From assembly GCA_020161695.1 (NCBI GenBank), contig JAIUOO010000018.1:45749-109748 (forward strand): 64,000 nt of DNA, written 5' to 3'. Below the pieces are notes generated by a model, which was given only the letters and a program-made list of their open reading frames with translations, was not told the origin of the DNA and did no database searches. The position numbers were made by a program, and so were the translations under genes. Source of the stretch: Pseudomonadota bacterium. GTDB lineage: Bacteria; Pseudomonadota; Alphaproteobacteria; Rhizobiales; Phreatobacteraceae. Positions 8,169 to 15,212 of this stretch are shown piece by piece. Position 1 is the first letter of the stretch; each line of letters starts with the position of its first letter.

Positions 8169-9671
8169 TCAGTCGCGGATGAAGCCGACGGGGCCGTTGA
8201 AGCGTCCGCGGGGAGCGGGGGCGCCGGCGGTTCCGTAGATGCGGTTGAGGCGGCCGATGAACATGCCGGCCGGATCGGACGGATCCTGGTAGTTGTCGTC
8301 GGGCCGGGCGAGCTGGTTGGCGGAGACGGGACGCACGATGTAGGGTGTCACCATGACCATCAGCTCGGTCTGGCCGCGCTGGTAGTCGCGCGAGCGGAAC
8401 AGGGCGCCGAGAACCGGAATGTTCATGGCGCCGGGCATGCCGCCGATCGCCTGGCGGGTCTGCTCCTGCAGCAGGCCGGCGAGGACCATCGAGCCGCCGG
8501 ACGGCAGTTCGATCGTGGTGTCGGCGCGACGGGTGCGCAGGCCAGGGACGACGATGCCCTGCGAGTTCGAGCCGCTGGCGAGGCGGACCGAGACGTCGTT
8601 GTTGATTTCGCTGACCTCGACGCCGACGCGCAGGCTGATGCGGCCCTCCGACATCACCACGGGGGTGAAGGCGAGGATGACGCCGAAAGGCTTGAATTCC
8701 AGCGTGATGTTGCCGGTGATGTCGCGGCCGGTCGGCACCGGGAATTCGCCGCCGGCAACGAACTTCGCCTGCTCGCCGGAAATGGCGGTCAGCGTCGGTT
8801 CGGCCAGCGTGCGCACGAGGCCGTTTTCCTCGAAGGCGCGGATCGTGCTGGTTACGACATTGTTGCCGACCCGCGAGCCGATCTGGATGGTGTTCGGCGA
8901 GGGGTCGATATTGTTGACGTTGAACCGGCCCGAAGTCAGCAGGCCATAGACGAAGCCGCCGGCATTGCCGAGGCCGTTTCCGGTCGCGCCGGCGATCGCC
9001 GACGTGGGATCGAAGGCGTCCATGCGGATGCCGAGCTGGCGGATCAGCGTGCGCTGGATCTCGGCGACGGTCACCTTCAGGTGGACCTGATCGCGACCAC
9101 GGATCGAGATGGCGTTGACCACCTTCTTTTCGTCGCCGACCAGCCGCGCGGCGACGTCCATCGCCTGCTGCGCTTCCAGCGGGGTCGCGACCGAGCCCGA
9201 GACGACGACCGAGTCGTTGACCGAACGGACCTCGATATTGGCGTTCGGCAGCACGCTGCGCAGCGTCTGGCGCAGGCCGCCAAGGTCGCGGCCGACCTCG
9301 ATGTCATAGGCGGCGATCTGCCGGCCTTCGGCATCGATGAAGAAGACGTTGGTCTGGCCGACGGCGACGCCGATCAGGAAGACACGGCGGGCCGAGCGTA
9401 CGACCGCGTTGGCAATGGCCGGGTTGGCGACGATGACGTCGCGGGCATCGCGCGGAAGCTCGACCGGAATGGACTTGCCGACGCCGAGCGTAACCATCTG
9501 GTTGCCGCTGACGGGGCGCTGCTGGCGCGCAGCGGTGCTGCCCTGAGCGACGGCCTCGCCGAGGCCGGCCGCGCAGACGAGGGCGCAGATGGCGGCGCCG
9601 GCAACCCGGGCGAGAGCCTTTGCGGCGTGGCGCGGCGCGGCGGGAGGGGTCTGGAGGGACGAGCGCATCAT
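8169..9671 (-). CDS. cpaC: Pilus secretin CpaC (RcpA)
   Basis: A 500-residue outer-membrane secretin that forms the pore for the Flp pilus. A signal peptide (about residues 1-42, 'AGAAICALVCAAGLGEAVAQ') is followed by the pilus-type N-domain ('VTLGVGKSIPVELPRDARDVIVANP'-like), a BON-like domain ('VRSVNDSVVVSGSVATPLEAQQAM') and the secretin domain, with 'VRTLAEPTLTAISGEQAKFV', 'AGGEFPVP' and 'VPGLRTRRADTTIELPSGGS'. The length is normal. The start codon overlaps the cpaB stop by 4 bases, implying translational coupling. An isolated copy of the N-domain type is encoded at 12067-12612. Confidence 0.95.
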   Translation of the reverse strand: MMRSSLQTPPAAPRHAAKALARVAGAAICALVCAAGLGEAVAQGSTAARQQRPVSGNQMVTLGVGKSIPVELPRDARDVIVANPAIANAVVRSARRVFLIGVAVGQTNVFFIDAEGRQIAAYDIEVGRDLGGLRQTLRSVLPNANIEVRSVNDSVVVSGSVATPLEAQQAMDVAARLVGDEKKVVNAISIRGRDQVHLKVTVAEIQRTLIRQLGIRMDAFDPTSAIAGATGNGLGNAGGFVYGLLTSGRFNVNNIDPSPNTIQIGSRVGNNVVTSTIRAFEENGLVRTLAEPTLTAISGEQAKFVAGGEFPVPTGRDITGNITLEFKPFGVILAFTPVVMSEGRISLRVGVEVSEINNDVSVRLASGSNSQGIVVPGLRTRRADTTIELPSGGSMVLAGLLQEQTRQAIGGMPGAMNIPVLGALFRSRDYQRGQTELMVMVTPYIVRPVSANQLARPDDNYQDPSDPAGMFIGRLNRIYGTAGAPAPRGRFNGPVGFIRD

Positions 9672-10528
9672 TCATTCCCCTGCGGGGTGGTCACGGACCG
9701 CACGCCGTGGCGCACGATGGTCATGCGGCCTTCCTGGCTGCCGAACAGAGCCTCACCGTCGCCGGCGCCTTCGCCGGCGAGGTTGGCGACGGCGGAATCG
9801 GCAAGGCTGCGAAGCGCCAGCGACAGGGTTCCGAGCTCGCGGGCGAGCGCCAGCGTCTCGGACTGTGCCGGCGTGAGTTCGAGCGTCGCGGTGCGGCCGA
9901 CGATGGTCTTCTCGCCGCCGCGCTCCTCGACAACCTGGTCGACGGCGAGGACGCGCACGTTGCGCAGCACGGTGGAGGTCGTGTGGGTCATGCCATCCGC
10001 CTGCGCGGCGGCGCTGCCGTTGCGGCGAGCGAGGATCACGTCGACACGGTCGTTCGGCAGGATGAAGGCGCCGGCGCCGCGCGAGGGGTCGTCGATCGGC
10101 GCGGCGATGGCGCGCATGCCCGGCGTCAGGATCGCCGACATGAAGCCGCGATTGCCCTTGACCAGCCGCGCGGAGCGGATCGGCTCGCCGGCGATGAAGG
10201 CGCTGCGGACGATCGAGCCGACCGTCTCGTCCATGGAGGCAGTGCCAGCGTCACCCCGGCGGCGAACGATGAAATTGCCGGTGCCGGCATCGTCGGGCCA
10301 GCGCCGCCACGCGACGTCACCGGGCTGGATGATCTTGCCGAGCGGCAGGTCGACATTGGCGACCAGCACGTCGAGGGACGGCACCTCTGGGGCAGGCGCA
10401 GCCTGCTGCACCTCCGCCGGCGGCGGCCTGCGGCCACCCATCAGGATAGCGGCGAACCCGCCGGCGCCGAGAGCGACTGCGATGACCACCATCTGTGCAG
10501 GCTTCAGACGCATTGGACCGACCCTCAC
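9668..10528 (-). CDS. cpaB: Pilus assembly protein CpaB (RcpC)
   Basis: A 286-residue periplasmic protein anchored by an N-terminal helix ('MVVIAVALGAGGFAAILMGG'). It has the SAF domain ('VLVANVDLPLGKIIQPGDV') and the CpaB core ('AIAAPIDDPSRGAGAFILPN', 'DRVDVILARRN', 'ATLELTPAQSETLALARELG'). CpaB/RcpC works with the CpaC secretin in the periplasm. The family is defined by these elements in this order and the length is typical. It follows cpaA after 125 bases; that gap holds a prominent inverted repeat (10599-10635), so cpaB may have its own control point. Confidence 0.93.
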   Translation of the reverse strand: MRVGPMRLKPAQMVVIAVALGAGGFAAILMGGRRPPPAEVQQAAPAPEVPSLDVLVANVDLPLGKIIQPGDVAWRRWPDDAGTGNFIVRRRGDAGTASMDETVGSIVRSAFIAGEPIRSARLVKGNRGFMSAILTPGMRAIAAPIDDPSRGAGAFILPNDRVDVILARRNGSAAAQADGMTHTTSTVLRNVRVLAVDQVVEERGGEKTIVGRTATLELTPAQSETLALARELGTLSLALRSLADSAVANLAGEGAGDGEALFGSQEGRMTIVRHGVRSVTTPQGNE

Positions 10529-10598
10529 GCGGCGAGGGCGGACAGGCCCTCGTCATGAGGCCGGATTCGATCAGGGAAAGGTCAACTTATGGTTAATC

Positions 10599-10635
10599 GC
10601 CGGTGAGCAATTTGACTTAACGAAAAGTCACCGGC
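10599..10635. promoter_or_regulatory. Nested inverted repeat in the cpaA-cpaB gap
   Basis: An outer 8-base stem GCCGGTGA (10599-10606) pairs with TCACCGGC (10628-10635). Inside it TGACTT (10613-10618) pairs with AAGTCA (10625-10630) around the core TTAACGAA (10617-10624). The two pairings share bases 10628-10630, so they are alternatives or a DNA-level operator rather than one hairpin. A TTAACCAT sequence on the minus strand (10589-10596) lies just on the cpaB side and equals a strong CtrA half-site. No T-run follows, so a terminator is unlikely. The regulatory role is inferred. Confidence 0.4.
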
Positions 10636-10653
10636 CTCGCGCGCGCCGGAAAT

Positions 10654-11160
10654 TCAGTGCAGCGCGCCTGTCATCCAGAAGCTGGAGGGGTAGAGGATCA
10701 GGCCCGCGGCCGCGAGCGCGATGCCGTAGGGAATTCCGGTCTTGGCATCGGTGATTCGGGCGTACCAGCCCTCGCGCATCAGCAGCGGCGGATGGAACGG
10801 CGCGCCGCGCAGCGACAGGAGGCCAAGCGTCAGCAGGCCGCCGAGGAGCGACGAGTAGAGCGCATATTCGAGGAGCTGCGACCAGCCGAGCCACAGCGCC
10901 GTGGACGCCGCCAGCTTGGCATCGCCGCCGCCGATCCAGCCACAGGCGAAACAGGCGAAGCAGATCACCAGGACCAGCAGGCCGGCCGCGACATGCATGC
11001 CGATGGTGGTCCAGGCCATGCCCGAAACCAGGGCGAGCACGAAGAAGCCGCCGATCAGCACGAAAGACACCCGGTTCGAGATTGTCATCGTGAACAGGTC
11101 GCTCGCCGCCGCGAAGGCCATCATCGCGGGGAAGATCAGCAGGATGGCGAGGTCGGACAT
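10654..11160 (-). CDS. cpaA: Prepilin peptidase CpaA (A24 family)
   Basis: A 168-residue integral membrane aspartic protease that cleaves the leader of the Flp pilin and TadE-like pseudopilins. It has about six hydrophobic segments. The two active-site aspartates are visible: one in 'AASDLFTMTISN' (near residue 20) and one in 'GWIGGGDAKLAAS' (the conserved G-x-G-D motif, near residue 78). It lacks the N-methyltransferase domain of long type IV prepilin peptidases, as usual for CpaA/TadV. The gene sits between pilin and cpaB, the standard position. Confidence 0.93.
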   Translation of the reverse strand: MSDLAILLIFPAMMAFAAASDLFTMTISNRVSFVLIGGFFVLALVSGMAWTTIGMHVAAGLLVLVICFACFACGWIGGGDAKLAASTALWLGWSQLLEYALYSSLLGGLLTLGLLSLRGAPFHPPLLMREGWYARITDAKTGIPYGIALAAAGLILYPSSFWMTGALH

Positions 11161-11239
11161 GGCTTCCTCCCGGGAAGGTGGGCGCGATCCGTCTTGGTCT
11201 CGGCGTTTGGCCCGGGCGCCATCATCGCGGGGACCGGTT

Positions 11240-11377
11240 TCAGACCAGTGAACGCCAGAGCACCGCCAGTGCGGCCGCGAGACCGGCGACCAGCGTGAGG
11301 GCGACGAAGCCTGCCATCTCGTCCGGCGCGGCGCGCCGGTCCGTCTGTGCGATCCGAGGTGGTACGCCCCTCGTCAT
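11240..11377 (-). CDS. possible 45-residue single-pass membrane peptide
   Basis: A short open frame between the pilin and cpaA genes, ATG at 11377 and TGA at 11240-11242, encodes 45 residues. A basic N-terminal half (with 'RIAQTDRR') is followed by one hydrophobic helix 'MAGFVALTLVAGLAAALAVL' and a short tail 'WRSLV'. The basic-then-hydrophobic layout is protein-like, and the gap would otherwise be empty, but no clear ribosome binding site precedes the ATG. It may be a small Tad-locus accessory peptide or a chance frame. Confidence 0.3.
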   Translation of the reverse strand: MTRGVPPRIAQTDRRAAPDEMAGFVALTLVAGLAAALAVLWRSLV

Positions 11378-11417
11378 GCCGGCACCGTCACTGCAGAGAG
11401 TCGAAACTGAAAAAGAG

Positions 11418-11441
11418 GCGGCCCGCCGTCGGGCGGGCCGC
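11418..11441 (-). terminator. Rho-independent terminator of the pilin gene
   Basis: A perfect 10-base-pair GC stem (11418-11427 with 11432-11441) closes a 4-base loop. Read on the minus strand it is followed by CTCTTTTTC, so it points the same way as the pilin gene and lies 27 bases beyond its stop codon. It would leave pilin as a separate abundant transcript from the downstream cpaA-tadC genes, a common arrangement for Flp pilins. Confidence 0.8.
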
Positions 11442-11467
11442 GTTCGTCTTCGCGAGCGATCGTCAGA

Positions 11468-11635
11468 TCACTGCTTGAAGTTCGTGTTGACCTTGTTGAA
11501 GGCGTTGAGCGTGTTGGTGCCCATGGTGTTGACCGCGACGATGACGACGGCGGCGATGCCGGCGGCGATCAGGCCGTACTCGATGGCGGTGGCGCCCGAG
11601 TTGTCCTTGGCGAAGCGAGCGAGAATGGTCTTCAT
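11468..11635 (-). CDS. pilA: Flp/PilA-type pilin
   Basis: A 55-residue Flp pilin precursor. A short basic leader 'MKTILARFAKDNSG' precedes the hydrophobic core 'ATAIEYGLIAAGIAAVVIVA'. The Flp signature is complete: cleavage expected after Gly14, Glu19 and Tyr20 at the +5/+6 positions of the mature protein, and a helical hydrophobic stretch. CpaA would process it and CpaF/TadB/TadC would polymerise it into the adhesive pilus. A ribosome binding site AGGAG lies 6 bases before the ATG on the minus strand. It is followed by a strong terminator and preceded by two direct TTAACGAA-type repeats. Only one pilin gene is seen. Confidence 0.93.
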   Translation of the reverse strand: MKTILARFAKDNSGATAIEYGLIAAGIAAVVIVAVNTMGTNTLNAFNKVNTNFKQ

Positions 11636-12066
11636 GACTGACTCCTAGTGTCCACGTTAGCGCCTCATCGGCGTCGTCCGCCGGTGCTTGTTGCTGGCCC
11701 GTTCGAACTGTCGCGACACTAGCAGTCACCTCTTGCAGGTTCGTTAAATCGACCTCCTGATTTCGTTAAATACCGCTAGGTCTTGGACTTGGTTAATTCG
11801 GTCTTGAGTTGCGTAATTGCTGGTTTATGATTTGGAAATGGCGCTCGAATAGACATTAATAGGTCACTTGAACTTCAAGAAGTACAATAGTGATAGTTGA
11901 TCTTCCCTGCGTTAAGATGCCGGGATGACGAGTAGGCGGAAAGAAGATCGCGCCTCGTGCAGGGATCGGAAAAGCCGCAGCGGGAAAATTGGCAATTCGT
12001 TCACCAATTTCTGGTTAGGCTGCCGCACGATTTGTCCCAGTTCCCCAGTCCGGAGCTTGCAAGATC
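11636..12066. other. AT-rich divergent intergenic region upstream of pilin
   Basis: A 431-base stretch between the pilin start (minus) and the plus-strand CpaC-N-like gene, clearly richer in A+T than its surroundings. It holds the pilin ribosome binding site, the paired direct repeat at 11740-11771, a further GTTAA at 11792, and an inverted repeat AAATTGG/CCAATTT (11987-11993 with 12005-12011). No convincing protein-coding frame or RNA gene was seen. It is the likely shared control region for both arms of the pilus locus. Confidence 0.6.
11740..11771 (-). promoter_or_regulatory. Two direct repeats (ATTTAACGAA) upstream of pilin
   Basis: ATTTAACGAA occurs twice on the minus strand, at 11740-11749 and 11762-11771. 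The copies are identical over 10 bases and start 22 bases apart, close to two helical turns, about 105-135 bases upstream of the pilin ATG. This looks like a tandem binding site for a dimeric or paired regulator. The TTAA core recalls CtrA boxes, which control pilin in Caulobacter, but the standard TTAA-N7-TTAA spacing is not met. Confidence 0.45.
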
Positions 12067-12612
12067 ATGGCGGCCAAGACGATGGCGACGCTATCCGGTT
12101 TCCGGGTTTCCCTGCTGACCGTCGGCCTTCTCGCCGGCACGGGCGCTCTCGCCAACGAGCCGCAGCTTGCTGCTGCCCCGCCCTCGGCCCATCAGACGGC
12201 CGTCGCCGACATGCTGGCCCACGGGCTGACGGTGACCATGGATCAGGCGCGCATCGTGCGCCTGCCCGCGCGCGTGACGACTCTCGTCATCGGCAATCCC
12301 CTGATCGCCGACGCCACCGTGCAGAGCGGCGGCCTGATGGTGCTCACCGGCAAGAGCATCGGCTCGACCAATCTCATCGCCCTCGACCAGCGCGGCGAGC
12401 AGCTCATGTCGGTGCAGGTCCGCGTCCGCCCGCAGAACGATGCCGTGGTGCAGGTTTATCGCGGTGTCGAACGCGAGACCTATTCCTGCACGCCGAACTG
12501 CGAGCGCACCATCGCCATCGGCGATTCCAAGCCCTTCTTCGAAACGGCTCTCGGCAACTCGAGATCGCGTGATGGGGCTGCGTCCACCCGCGGGGCCGCC
12601 GCTGCCCGCTAG
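12067..12612 (+). CDS. Periplasmic protein with pilus-type secretin N-domain only
   Basis: A 181-residue exported protein. A signal peptide ending 'GTGALA' (about residue 29) is followed by the T2SS/T3SS pilus N-domain seen at the start of CpaC ('LTVTMDQARIVRLPARVTTLVIGNP', then 'LIADATVQSGGLMVLTGKSIG'). After it come a Cys pair ('YSCTPNCERTIAIGD') and an Ala/Ser/Arg-rich tail. It lacks the secretin barrel domain. Stand-alone proteins of this type are found beside Tad loci in alphaproteobacteria and may modulate the secretin. It diverges from the pilin gene and leads the plus-strand arm with two TadE-like genes. Homology is clear; the role is inferred. Confidence 0.8.
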   Translation: MAAKTMATLSGFRVSLLTVGLLAGTGALANEPQLAAAPPSAHQTAVADMLAHGLTVTMDQARIVRLPARVTTLVIGNPLIADATVQSGGLMVLTGKSIGSTNLIALDQRGEQLMSVQVRVRPQNDAVVQVYRGVERETYSCTPNCERTIAIGDSKPFFETALGNSRSRDGAASTRGAAAAR

Positions 12613-12751
12613 CGCCACATTGCGCCTGCCAAGTCCCTTGAAACTGCCCCGGAATCCGCGCGGTCCGGGCAACGGTTCGTCAACGGGTTTCCGCTAAGAC
12701 AGGCCGATGCAAAGCTCGATGGCCCATGCTCGGGGCCAGGGAGGCGGGGGC

Positions 12752-13351
12752 ATGTCTGTAGCGTCATTGAACAGGTGGCGGGCCGTTGAGGCCCTGCGCA
12801 AGGTGCGCAGCGGTCTCGTTGCCCGTGGTTTCGTCCGCCCGAAGATCATCTCGCGCTTCAATCGCGACAAGGACGGCACGGCAGCGCTGGAATTCGCCTT
12901 TGTCGCCGGCCCGTTCCTGTTCCTGCTCTTCGCGATCATCGAGGTGGCGATGGTCTTCTTCGCCGGCCAGGTTCTCGAAACGGCGACGGCCAATGCCTCG
13001 CGCCTGATCATGACCGGCCAGGCCAAGACCCAGAACTTCGACCAGACCGCCTTCAAGAACGCCGTGTGCCAGCGGACCGACGTGCTGATGACCTGCGCCG
13101 GCATCGCCGTGGACGTCCGGACCTATGCGAGCTTCGGTGCGGCCGCGACGGGCAAGCCGACCACCGGCACCGGCGCCGTCAACTACGGTGGCATGACCTA
13201 CAATCAGGGCGACGGTGGCGACATCGTCGTCGTCCGTGTCGTCTATGAATGGCCGGTTCTGATGCCGTCCTTCGGCCTGACCGTCGGCGACCTGCCCAAC
13301 GGCAAGCGGCTGCTGATGGCGACCGCCGCCTTCCGCAACGAGCCGTTCTGA
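12752..13351 (+). CDS. TadE-like pseudopilin
   Basis: A 199-residue minor pilin/pseudopilin. After a basic N-terminal segment, the TadE motif 'DGTAALEFAFVAGPFLFLLF' (near residues 41-60) gives the prepilin-like cleavage context and hydrophobic helix, followed by a periplasmic domain with Cys residues ('NAVCQRTDVLMTCAG'). TadE/TadF-type proteins are processed by CpaA and needed for pilus biogenesis. ATG at 12752 is preferred over 12707 because GGGAGG lies shortly upstream and the shorter N-terminus fits the family. The gene is 10 bases from the next TadE-like gene, so they form one unit. Confidence 0.85.
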   Translation: MSVASLNRWRAVEALRKVRSGLVARGFVRPKIISRFNRDKDGTAALEFAFVAGPFLFLLFAIIEVAMVFFAGQVLETATANASRLIMTGQAKTQNFDQTAFKNAVCQRTDVLMTCAGIAVDVRTYASFGAAATGKPTTGTGAVNYGGMTYNQGDGGDIVVVRVVYEWPVLMPSFGLTVGDLPNGKRLLMATAAFRNEPF

Positions 13352-13361
13352 GGGGCGTGCG

Positions 13362-13967
13362 ATGGGCACCATTCCGACTGCCGCCCTGCGCCGCATCGGC
13401 GACCGCTTCCGGCAATTCCTGTCGCGCGCCGGCAGCGACAACAGCGGCATCTCCGCCGTCGAGTTCGCGCTGATCGTGCCGGTCATGTGCACGCTGTTCC
13501 TGGCGAGCGTCGAGACGACGCAAGGTCTGCAGGCCGACCGCAAGGTCTCGATCGCCGCGCGCACCCTGTCGGACCTCGCCTCGCAGGCGACGATCATCGC
13601 CAATGCCGACATGACCAATATCCTTGACGCCACCGCCGACGTGCTCGCGCCATTCCCGATGGCCAATGCGCAGGTGGTCGTCACCGGCATCCAGACCGAC
13701 ATCCTCGGCGTCTCGCGCGTCGTCTGGAGCGATACGCGCAACGGCACGCGCTACACCTGCGGCCAGCCCATCGCGGTGCCGGCGCAGCTGAAGCCGCTGC
13801 TCGGCACGGCCGGCTTTCTGGTGCTGGCCGAGGTCAAATACGCCTACACGCCGACCATTGCCTATCTGATCTCGGGAACGGTCACGCTGTCCGACCGGCT
13901 CTATACCCGTCCTCGCATCGGCGAGACGGTCAGCCGCACGCCGAACCAGGGCTCGGGCTGCATCTGA
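13362..13967 (+). CDS. Second TadE-like pseudopilin
   Basis: A 201-residue TadE/TadF-like protein paired with the preceding gene. The motif 'NSGISAVEFALIVPVMCTLF' (near residues 27-46) has the conserved Glu/Phe of pseudopilins and runs into a long helix ('TTQGLQADRKVSIAARTLSD'), matching the TadE pattern. The periplasmic remainder has two Cys ('TRYTCGQP' and the penultimate 'GCI'), possibly a disulfide. Its stop codon abuts the stop of the convergent flavoprotein gene with no intervening bases. It is probably assembled with the Flp pilus; individual function is not assignable. Confidence 0.82.
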   Translation: MGTIPTAALRRIGDRFRQFLSRAGSDNSGISAVEFALIVPVMCTLFLASVETTQGLQADRKVSIAARTLSDLASQATIIANADMTNILDATADVLAPFPMANAQVVVTGIQTDILGVSRVVWSDTRNGTRYTCGQPIAVPAQLKPLLGTAGFLVLAEVKYAYTPTIAYLISGTVTLSDRLYTRPRIGETVSRTPNQGSGCI

Positions 13968-15212
13968 TCACCAGCGCTCCGCGGCAACGGGCGGCAGCGT
14001 GATCCCGATCCGCCTGGCCATGCCCTGTGCCGCGGCCTCTGCGGTGGCGAAGGTCGCCTGAAGCAGATAGCCGCCCGTTGGCGCCTCCCAGTCCAGCATC
14101 TCGCCGGCAACGAATAAGCCGGGCAGCGCCGCAAGCTCGAATTCAGCAGTGACCTGATCGCGCCTTATCCCGCCGGCACTGGAAATGGCGCGGTCCAGCG
14201 GCCGCACGCCCCGGATGGTCAGCGGAACCCCCTTGATCAGCGCCGCGAGGGCGACGGGATCGCGGGGCGGTCCGAGACTGGCTTCACGCAGGAGTCCGAC
14301 GGCCTGCGGCGCGAGGCCGAGCTTCTTCTTCAGCACGCTCGACAGGGAGTCCTTGGGACGGGCCGATGCGATCCGCGCCGCGAGCGCCGCCTCGGTGAGG
14401 TCCGGCTTGAGGTCGATGGTCAGCTGCGCCGTGCCATGGGCCGTCGCCTCGTCGCGCAGGGCCGCCGACAGCGCATAGACGACACCTCCTTCGAGGCCCT
14501 CCGCCGTGATGACGGCCTCGCCCGCCGCCGAGCGGGATCCGCAACGGGCGACGATGCGCTTAAGCGGGCTCCCGGCGAACCGTGCGGCAAAGTCATCTGA
14601 CCAGCCAATCTCAACGCCCATATTGGCCGGCGCGAGCGGCCGGATGTCGATGCCGTTCCGTTCGAGAACGGGTACCCAGCCGCCGTCCGAACCCATGCGC
14701 GGCCAGCTCGCCCCGCCGAGCGCCAGCAGCACGACATCGCCGCCTGCCGCTTCAGTTCCCTCCGGCCCCTCGAAGATCAGCGTTCCGTCGGGCGCGATGC
14801 CGGTGAGCTGGCGGCGGAAGTGGAACGCAACACCACGATCGCGAAGCTGGGCGAGCCAGACGCGCAGCAGCGGCGAGGCCTTGAACGATCGGGGAAAGAC
14901 CCGGCCGGATGAGCCGACGAAGGTCTCCTCGCCAAGACCTGCCACGAAGGCGCGCAGCGCCGTCGGCGAAAAGCCGTCCAGCGCCGGGGCCAGCCAGCCG
15001 GCTGCCTCGCCATAGCGGGCGAGAAAGGAGGGGCGTGGCTCCGAATGGGTCAGGTTGAGTCCGCCACGGCCGGCGAGCAGGAGCTTGCGGGCGGGCGAGG
15101 GCATGCGGTCGTAGACCGTCACCTCGGCGCCACCTGCCGCGAGCCTGCCGGCGGCATGGAGCCCCGCAGGCCCGGCGCCGACGATCAGCACACGGGGCCG
15201 CGCGGCGTTCAT
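13968..15212 (-). CDS. HI0933/BaiN-type FAD-dependent oxidoreductase
   Basis: A 414-residue flavoprotein. The N-terminal dinucleotide-binding motif 'VLIVGAGPAGLHAAGRLAAG' is followed by 'KLLLAGRGGLNLTHSE', the signature of the HI0933/YhiN family (TIGR03862-type members of about 400 residues). The C-terminus has the second FAD contact 'GLFVAGEMLDWEAPTGGYLL'. The physiological substrate of this family is generally unknown. The start overlaps the glpD stop by 4 bases (15209-15212), so it is translated with glycerol-3-phosphate dehydrogenase; a metabolic link is possible but unproven. Confidence 0.85.
   Translation of the reverse strand: MNAARPRVLIVGAGPAGLHAAGRLAAGGAEVTVYDRMPSPARKLLLAGRGGLNLTHSEPRPSFLARYGEAAGWLAPALDGFSPTALRAFVAGLGEETFVGSSGRVFPRSFKASPLLRVWLAQLRDRGVAFHFRRQLTGIAPDGTLIFEGPEGTEAAGGDVVLLALGGASWPRMGSDGGWVPVLERNGIDIRPLAPANMGVEIGWSDDFAARFAGSPLKRIVARCGSRSAAGEAVITAEGLEGGVVYALSAALRDEATAHGTAQLTIDLKPDLTEAALAARIASARPKDSLSSVLKKKLGLAPQAVGLLREASLGPPRDPVALAALIKGVPLTIRGVRPLDRAISSAGGIRRDQVTAEFELAALPGLFVAGEMLDWEAPTGGYLLQATFATAEAAAQGMARRIGITLPPVAAERW

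Noticed and set aside
6244..8238. 664-residue plus-strand frame
   Set aside because: Antisense to cpaE and cpaD, which have clear motifs; composition typical of a shadow frame.
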